Assembly: GCF_010692555.1 (NCBI RefSeq)
Contig: NZ_JAAHHG010000047.1
Location: 1-38,545 of the forward strand
Direction: 5' to 3'
From: Okeania sp. SIO3B5
GTDB lineage: Bacteria > Cyanobacteriota > Cyanobacteriia > Cyanobacteriales > Microcoleaceae
DNA: 38,545 nt
In this document: positions 35,150 through 38,545 of the stretch, one piece after another
Numbering within the stretch: position 1 is the stretch's first letter
How the letters are laid out: every line of letters starts with the position of its first letter
Notes under the pieces: generated by a model
Databases searched by the model: none
The model's input: only the letters and a program-made list of their open reading frames with translations
What the model was told of the DNA's origin: nothing
Program-made: the position numbers and the translations under genes

Positions 35150-35965
35150 ATGCAAACAACAATTCCTACTCTTCTAGCTCTTGACTTTGATGGCGTTTTA
35201 TGCAATGGACTGGTTGAATATTTTCAAACGGCCTGGCGCACCTACTGTCAAATTTGGCAACCATTAGAACAAATACCAAATAATGATTTGGCAGAACAGT
35301 TTTATCGATTACGTCCGGTAATTGAAATTGGCTGGGAAATGCCTGTTTTGATTCGGGCTTTAATATTAGGTATTGAAGAAGAAAAAATTTTACGGGAATG
35401 GCAAGCGATCGCTACAAAGATTGTGACTGAGGAGAATAAAAATCCAGGGGAAATTGGTAGTTGTCTAGATAATACTAGAGATGAATGGATAGGGAAAGAT
35501 TTAGAAGGATGGTTGTCTTTGCATGAGTTTTATCCAGGGGTAGTAGAAAAGTTAAAGCAGTTGATAGTGTCAGAAGTTAAACCAGTTATTGTGACAACTA
35601 AAGAGGGGCGGTTTGTACGATCGCTCCTGCAAAAACAAGGTGTGAATTTACCAGAAACGGATATTATTGGCAAAGAATGTAAGCGTCCTAAATATGAAAC
35701 TCTGAGAATGTTATTAGCAGCATCAGGAGCAGGAACAATTATTTGGTTTGTTGAAGATAGATTGAAAACTTTACTATCTGTGCAAAAACAATCGGACTTA
35801 AAAGAAGTAGAATTATTTTTAGCAGATTGGGGTTACAATACTCAGAAAGAACGAGATTCTGTAACTCAATATCCTCCTATTAATTTATTATCTTCTACTC
35901 AGTTTTGCCAGGATTTTTCCCTATGGAAAGAAGGAAGAAGGAAGAGGGAAGAAGGAAGAAGTTAA
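35150..35965 (+). CDS. HAD-family hydrolase
   Basis: A 271-residue haloacid-dehalogenase-superfamily phosphatase-like protein. Motif I is LALDFDGVLCNG with nucleophile Asp12 and general acid Asp14. Motif II Thr is in VIVTTKEGRF, the motif III Lys is in GKECKRPKYE, and motif IV is WFVEDRL. The helical insertion between motifs I and II (about residues 20-125) is a C1-type cap. The substrate is unknown. The last ~14 residues (KEGRRKREEGRS) come from a purine-rich AGGAAGA tandem repeat that starts just before the expected stop. A decayed duplicate of the gene's 3' end follows at about 36119-36210. Confidence 0.85.
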   Translation: MQTTIPTLLALDFDGVLCNGLVEYFQTAWRTYCQIWQPLEQIPNNDLAEQFYRLRPVIEIGWEMPVLIRALILGIEEEKILREWQAIATKIVTEENKNPGEIGSCLDNTRDEWIGKDLEGWLSLHEFYPGVVEKLKQLIVSEVKPVIVTTKEGRFVRSLLQKQGVNLPETDIIGKECKRPKYETLRMLLAASGAGTIIWFVEDRLKTLLSVQKQSDLKEVELFLADWGYNTQKERDSVTQYPPINLLSSTQFCQDFSLWKEGRRKREEGRS

Positions 35966-36082
35966 GAAGGAAGGAAAAGGAAAAAAGTTTGAGGAAAGAA
36001 GGAAGAAGGAAGAAGGAAGAGGGAAGAGGGAAGAAGGAAGAAATTAAGAAGGAAGAAATTAAGAAGGAAGGAAGAGGAAGAC
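35926..36082. repeat. Purine-rich tandem repeat (GGAAGAA)
   Basis: Over 150 bases of GGAAGAA/GGAAGAG units with an all-purine strand, starting inside the HAD gene. Possible triplex-forming tract. Confidence 0.85.
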
Positions 36083-36118
36083 CCCTTGAAGGTTAGGAAA
36101 AAAACTTAAATTTGAATA

Positions 36119-36210
36119 GTATTATCCTGCTCAGTTTTGTCAGAATTTTCTACATGGAAAGTTTGAGGAAAGAAGGAAGAGGAAGACTGCTTGAAGTTTA
36201 GGAAAAAACT
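36119..36210 (+). pseudogene. Decayed duplicate of the HAD gene 3' end
   Basis: CTCAGTTTTGTCAGAATTTT and TACATGGAAAG followed by GGAAGA units parallel 35896-35945 (CTCAGTTTTGCCAGGATTTT, CTATGGAAAG). A CCTTGAAGGTTAGG-type segment is repeated too (36083 and 36189). It is a local tandem duplication, no longer coding. Confidence 0.6.
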
Positions 36211-36213
36211 TAC

Positions 36214-36332
36214 CGAAGAATTAATAATTAAATAATTAAATAATTAAATAATTCAGGTTGAAAGCCTCCCTTTGCAAGGGGAAAAAAATAAATTTTTTCT
36301 TTTTAGTCAATCCTATCCCTTTTAGGGAAAGG
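36214..36332 (+). repeat. Short palindromic element next to a CTTAC site
   Basis: Starts CGAAGAATTAATAATT after CTTAC, expanded by TAAATAAT units. It then has the GCCTCCCTTTGCAAGGGG hairpin and a closing hairpin at 36312-36332. Confidence 0.5.
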
Positions 36333-36390
36333 TAATTATCCATTATCCATTATCCATTATCCATTAATGAAAGCAGATTCCACTTTGGTA

Positions 36391-36475
36391 AGGTACACCA
36401 ATCGCGGGCAAGATGCCCGCACTACAAAAATTTGATTGTCAATCTCTGTATTTCATATACTTGGAATATGCTGTA
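36391..36475. repeat. 85-bp repeat with CGGGCAAGATGCCCG hairpin
   Basis: Begins AGGTACACC and ends ATATGCTGTA; second copy at 31613-31698. Confidence 0.75.
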
Positions 36476-36506
36476 AATTTGAGAAATAGTATAACAATCC
36501 TAAATT

Positions 36507-36600
36507 AGACATTTCCAATAATAAAAAATCAAATTAATTATCTCACTCTTACTTTATCAATTTTTTCTCCCTGCTCCCTAATCCCTCTTTTCTGGAGAGA
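36507..36600. mobile_element. Family F MITE, right end damaged
   Basis: Starts AGACATTTCCAATAAT after ATT and carries the family interior; the right end reads TCTGGAGAGAT rather than TGGAGATGTCT. Confidence 0.6.
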
Positions 36601-36605
36601 TACTG

Positions 36606-37097
36606 ATAACTGACTAACTGAAATGAACAAGTTATTAAATTTTAATACTACCTTGAAAAAAGAATGCTACAAAAAGCTGCATCTCGATCGGAGATACTTA
36701 AAAAGAGCTTATGCAATTCATTTTAGATAGCTATATCTATATATTTTTACCGAAAAATTGTGGTCTAAAGCCTCCCCTTTTAAGGGGATAAAAAAGAGAG
36801 TATTCCTGATGGATGTCAAACCTCCTGATTACAGAAGTACCGTTAAGTAAGTAGACAAAATTATTTGTATATAAATTTATTGTTGCTCCTTTGATAACTC
36901 TATGACATAGCAATCAAAAATGCACAATTAATTCTGTCCAAGTACTTAACGTAGTTCCGACATTAGGAGGCTAACTGATAACTGAAATGACCAAGTTATT
37001 CAAAGTTTAATACCAGCTTGAAAAAAAGAATGCGATAAAAAGCTGTATCTTGTCAGATTATTTTAGATAGCTATATTGCTATATCTATTATTTTTAC
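36606..37097. repeat. Pair of ~130-bp direct repeats upstream of the NurA gene
   Basis: Copies at about 36606-36750 and 36972-37097 share ACTGATAACTGA, CAAGTTATT, TTGAAAAAA.GAATGC and TTTTAGATAGCTATAT blocks. The first copy is followed, at its TTTAC, by an IS200/IS605-like left end (CGAAAAATTGTGG); the second continues into unique sequence. Confidence 0.65.
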
Positions 37098-37208
37098 CTT
37101 TTTTTCTTCAATGTCACTATTGATTCTTTCCTTCTTTCCTTCTTACTTCTTCCTTCTTACTTCTTCCTTACTAATTACTCAATTCTCTAAAAATAGGAAA
37201 TAAAAACT

Positions 37209-38423
37209 ATGCTAGACCTAACAAAACTAGCGAAACAAATGCAAGGGATGAGCCAACATCTCACAGCAGAAGCAATGGCAGCACAAAATAGATTGGAAAT
37301 AGCTCAACAATTACTAAAAGAGGCAAAAAATGAACAAGAAGAATTATTAGAGTTAGAAGAAAGTTGGAGCGATCGCATACTTTTTAATCCGGCTATTCCT
37401 ATAGAATTTTTAGATACTTATCCCCAAATTAATCCTCCTCCAAAAAATCATACTGTATTTGCTACAGACGGTTCTCAAATAGCACCAAGTCACCATGAAA
37501 TAGCCTATTGTTATTTGCTAAATATTGGGCGAGTAATGTTGAATTATGGTGAAAGTATTTATCCACTTTTAGATAGTATTCCAGAAATTTTTTATCAAGC
37601 AGATGACCTTTATATTTCTCGACAATGGGGAATTAAAACTGAAGAATGGATGGGTTATCGACGGACTATTTCTGAGGCTTTGGTTTTGGCAGAATTGGGT
37701 TGTGAATGGAGGAAAAATAATCCTGATAATTTAGATTCCCCAATATTAGCAATGGTTGATGGTTCTCTGATTTATTGGTTCTTAGAATCTTTGCCTTCTG
37801 AAGCACGGGATAGAATTTTAAATCCGATTTTAGATGCTTGGAATAAATTAAAGTTAGCGGGTATTCCTTTGATTGGTTATTTGAGTGCTTCTCGCAGTAG
37901 TGAAAGTTTATCTTTTTTGCGGTTAAAGGCTTGTATTTATGATGAACCTGACTGTGTTAGTAATTGTCCGAATGTTGGGTTAGGCGGGTTTGGTTTTACC
38001 GAAAAAGCACCTTGTCAGTCATTTGAACCTTTGCGAGATGTGGTATTTTGGGGTTCCATATTGCAACCAGGGCAAAGAAGTCCTTTATGGCAATCTTCCG
38101 CTAGAATTTTGGATTTATATGGAGATAATATTATCTATTTTTGTTATGTGAATGTTGGTACGGAAGTTGCCAGAATTGATATGCCGGAATGGGTGGCTGA
38201 GGATGAAGAAATGTTGGAATTAGTGTTAGGAATGATGTTGGCTCAAGTGCAAAAAGGTTATGGTTATCCGGTGGTATTGGCAGAAGCTCATAATCAGGCA
38301 GTGGTTAGAGGAGGCGATCGGGCGAGTTTCTTTGCTTTATTGGAGCAGGAAATGATTAAAGCAGGTTTGAAAAATGTGGGAACTTCTTATAAGGAGACTC
38401 GGAAGCGGGGGAGTATTGCTTGA
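37209..38423 (+). CDS. NurA-domain nuclease
   Basis: A 404-residue protein with a NurA domain, a 5'-3' DNA nuclease fold best known from archaeal double-strand-break repair, where it works with HerA. The N-terminal ~55 residues are a coiled coil rich in Gln, Glu and Ala. The first catalytic block is FATDGSQIAPS with Asp87, a second conserved acidic position is in LAMVDGSL, and the C-terminal block is VLAEAHNQAVVRGGDR. Four Cys (CIYDEPDCVSNC region and CQSF) might bind metal. Cyanobacteria carry such a gene widely; its role there is not settled. No HerA gene is adjacent. The ATG at 37209 has a weak purine-rich lead (AGGAAATAAAAACT). Confidence 0.85.
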   Translation: MLDLTKLAKQMQGMSQHLTAEAMAAQNRLEIAQQLLKEAKNEQEELLELEESWSDRILFNPAIPIEFLDTYPQINPPPKNHTVFATDGSQIAPSHHEIAYCYLLNIGRVMLNYGESIYPLLDSIPEIFYQADDLYISRQWGIKTEEWMGYRRTISEALVLAELGCEWRKNNPDNLDSPILAMVDGSLIYWFLESLPSEARDRILNPILDAWNKLKLAGIPLIGYLSASRSSESLSFLRLKACIYDEPDCVSNCPNVGLGGFGFTEKAPCQSFEPLRDVVFWGSILQPGQRSPLWQSSARILDLYGDNIIYFCYVNVGTEVARIDMPEWVAEDEEMLELVLGMMLAQVQKGYGYPVVLAEAHNQAVVRGGDRASFFALLEQEMIKAGLKNVGTSYKETRKRGSIA

Positions 38424-38439
38424 TGAAGTTAAACTGAAA

Positions 38440-38527
38440 TTTGCCCCCCTAGCCCCCCAAGTTTGGGGGGAACAAGAGTTCAATTTGCTTCTCAAAGTCC
38501 CCCAATTTTGGGGGATTTAGGGGGCAA
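38440..38527. repeat. GC-rich inverted-repeat element / terminator of NurA gene
   Basis: Outer arms TTTGCCCCCCTAG / TTAGGGGGCAAA enclose two hairpins (CCCCCCAAGTTTGGGGGG and TCCCCCAATTTTGGGGGA). It starts 16 bases after the NurA stop and could also end its transcript. Confidence 0.8.
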
Positions 38528-38545
38528 AGACAAGACCTACCAACA

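Noticed and set aside
35905-36096. 63-codon frame rich in Lys, Glu and Arg
   Set aside because: Translation of the purine repeat GGAAGAA.

Overview
The window looks like chromosomal DNA of a filamentous, non-heterocystous cyanobacterium (an Oscillatoriales-type genome). Evidence: low GC, scattered HIP1 sites (GCGATCGC), short tandem heptamers of the CCCTACT / TCTCCTG / TTCCCTG type, small dispersed repeats rich in CCTCCGGAGG, and genes typical of cyanobacteria (phosphoketolase, LCP protein, NurA-domain protein, DUF427 remnant). Only about 40% of the window is intact coding sequence; the rest is mostly decaying mobile DNA. No tRNA, rRNA or CRISPR array was seen.

Layout. 1-5.3 kb: an internally deleted IS200/IS605-type remnant, a RES toxin (544-1059) and its Xre/MbcA-type antitoxin (2244-2723) pushed apart by repeats, a DUF427 gene killed by a MITE, and a small hypothetical gene. 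5.3-7.6 kb: dense repeats and a secreted repeat protein. 7.9-12.2 kb: D-lactate dehydrogenase and phosphoketolase, both fermentation/central-carbon enzymes on the minus strand. 12.9-14.6 kb: a dead IS5-family (ISL2-like) element that received three MITE insertions. 15.1-18.8 kb: a PlsC-type acyltransferase and two tandem 2OG-Fe(II) oxygenases, one lacking the distal iron-binding His. 19.2-26.3 kb: two dead tnpB genes, a sulfite-oxidase-like enzyme and a second dead IS5-like element with an adjoining MITE. 26.7-33.5 kb: LCP protein with a small membrane protein, ribulose-phosphate 3-epimerase, a DsbA-like lipoprotein and an RPV-repeat protein. 33.6-38.5 kb: an intact tnpB element, a HAD hydrolase and a NurA-domain nuclease.

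The mobile DNA can be sorted into families by terminal inverted repeats (TIRs) and target duplications (TSDs). Family A (TIR AGGGTTTGCTGA, 4-bp TSD AANT) has at least 13 short copies plus a long transposase-bearing relative at 24271-25957. Family F (TIR AGACATCTCC, 3-bp TSD ANT) likewise has a transposase-bearing relative at 12877-14638. Family B (TIR GTAAGCATTCAGC, 8-bp TSD) has eight copies and no parent here. A fourth group is IS200/IS605-like: one intact tnpB, two dead tnpB genes and several orphan left/right ends that may encode omega-RNA-like transcripts. The nesting of these elements gives a relative chronology and explains most broken genes. No multi-gene pathway island is evident; the housekeeping genes are mostly monocistronic.
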